Shown: positions 63,694 to 64,000 of the stretch, in pieces | Position numbering within the stretch: the first letter of the stretch is position 1 | Layout: every line of letters begins with the position of its first letter | Assembly: GCF_016097555.1 (NCBI RefSeq) | Contig: NC_054704.1 | Coordinates: 43,815,630-43,879,629 of the forward strand | Direction of reading: 5' to 3' | From: Gigantopelta aegis | Taxonomy: Eukaryota > Mollusca > Gastropoda > Neomphalida > Peltospiridae | Length of the DNA: 64,000 bases | Translations under genes and position numbers: made by a program | Notes under the pieces: generated by a model | Databases searched by the model: none | What the model was told of the DNA's origin: nothing | What the model saw: the letters and a program-made list of their open reading frames with translations, nothing else

Positions 63694-64000
63694 AGGGACA
63701 TACCCTAGTTTTTAAACACTAAAGGCATAAGTTTTACTATTAGAGCCGTTTTTGATAACTGAAATCATACTTTACTTAGATTTTATTGTTTAGATTATTC
63801 ATTTCCGTACATTCGAAGTGTTTTTGGTTATCCTGATGTTTTTAATATCACAAAACGCATTTATCATATTTTTAAAAACGCGCGTGCGTCCGAGAGGTAA
63901 CAATTATGGAGTCGAGTTTTAGTCTATTTTTAGAGCGTATTTCACCATTTCAAAGTCACAGACTCATGTTTCACTCAAGTGTAACTTTATCCAAATGTGT
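63694..64000. mobile_element. TTAA-flanked MITE, second type, cut by window end
   Basis: Follows TTAA (63690-63693) with AGGGACATACCCTAGTTTTT, then ACTATTAGAGCCGTTTTTGA and further sequence collinear with 44961-45336. The right end is outside the window. Confidence 0.82.

Overview
Eukaryotic nuclear DNA, AT-rich, with long introns, GT-AG splice sites, abundant microsatellites and dense short transposable elements. Three protein-coding genes can be supported. Their families (an HSPA12-type HSP70, a mitochondria-eating protein, a multi-module beta-thymosin) and the repeated tRNA-headed SINEs suggest an invertebrate, most probably a mollusc. That taxonomic call is inference from general resemblance; no species marker was seen.

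Layout. (1) 1-3240: 5' part of an HSPA12-like gene on the minus strand. Only its first coding exon (2836-3240) is seen; the rest should lie left of the window. (2) 3241-9107: divergent intergenic space filled with microsatellites and repeat fragments. (3) 9135-21118: a complete coding region, six exons on the plus strand with every phase agreeing, for a 428-residue mitochondria-eating protein (SPATA18/Mieap family). Its third intron starts with a 49-bp minisatellite that has amplified the end of the preceding exon together with its splice donor. (4) 21119-28494: convergent space between two gene 3' ends, mostly AT-rich with a few MITEs. (5) 28495-61327 and beyond: a minus-strand gene whose exons each encode one 36-38 residue beta-thymosin/WH2 actin-binding module. 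Six modules and a short terminal exon are in the window; the 5' end lies outside it or was not recognised. Its introns carry a 1.6-kb, 32-copy 50-bp satellite and most of the SINEs and MITEs.

The genes are not an operon. HSPA12 and the mitochondria-eating gene are divergent; the mitochondria-eating gene and the thymosin gene are convergent. Functions are separate: HSP70-like chaperone, mitochondrial quality control, and actin-monomer binding.

Most remaining structure is mobile DNA. There are about two dozen SINE copies, built from at least two tRNA-like heads and partly shared tails, several nested in one another with target-site duplications. There are also about twenty short non-autonomous DNA elements with inverted repeats, in groups flanked by TTAA, TA, 5-bp or 8/9-bp duplications. 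I found no tRNA, rRNA, CRISPR or autonomous transposase gene. No wholly new multi-gene system is evident; the most unusual item is the exon-plus-donor minisatellite at 10968-11604.
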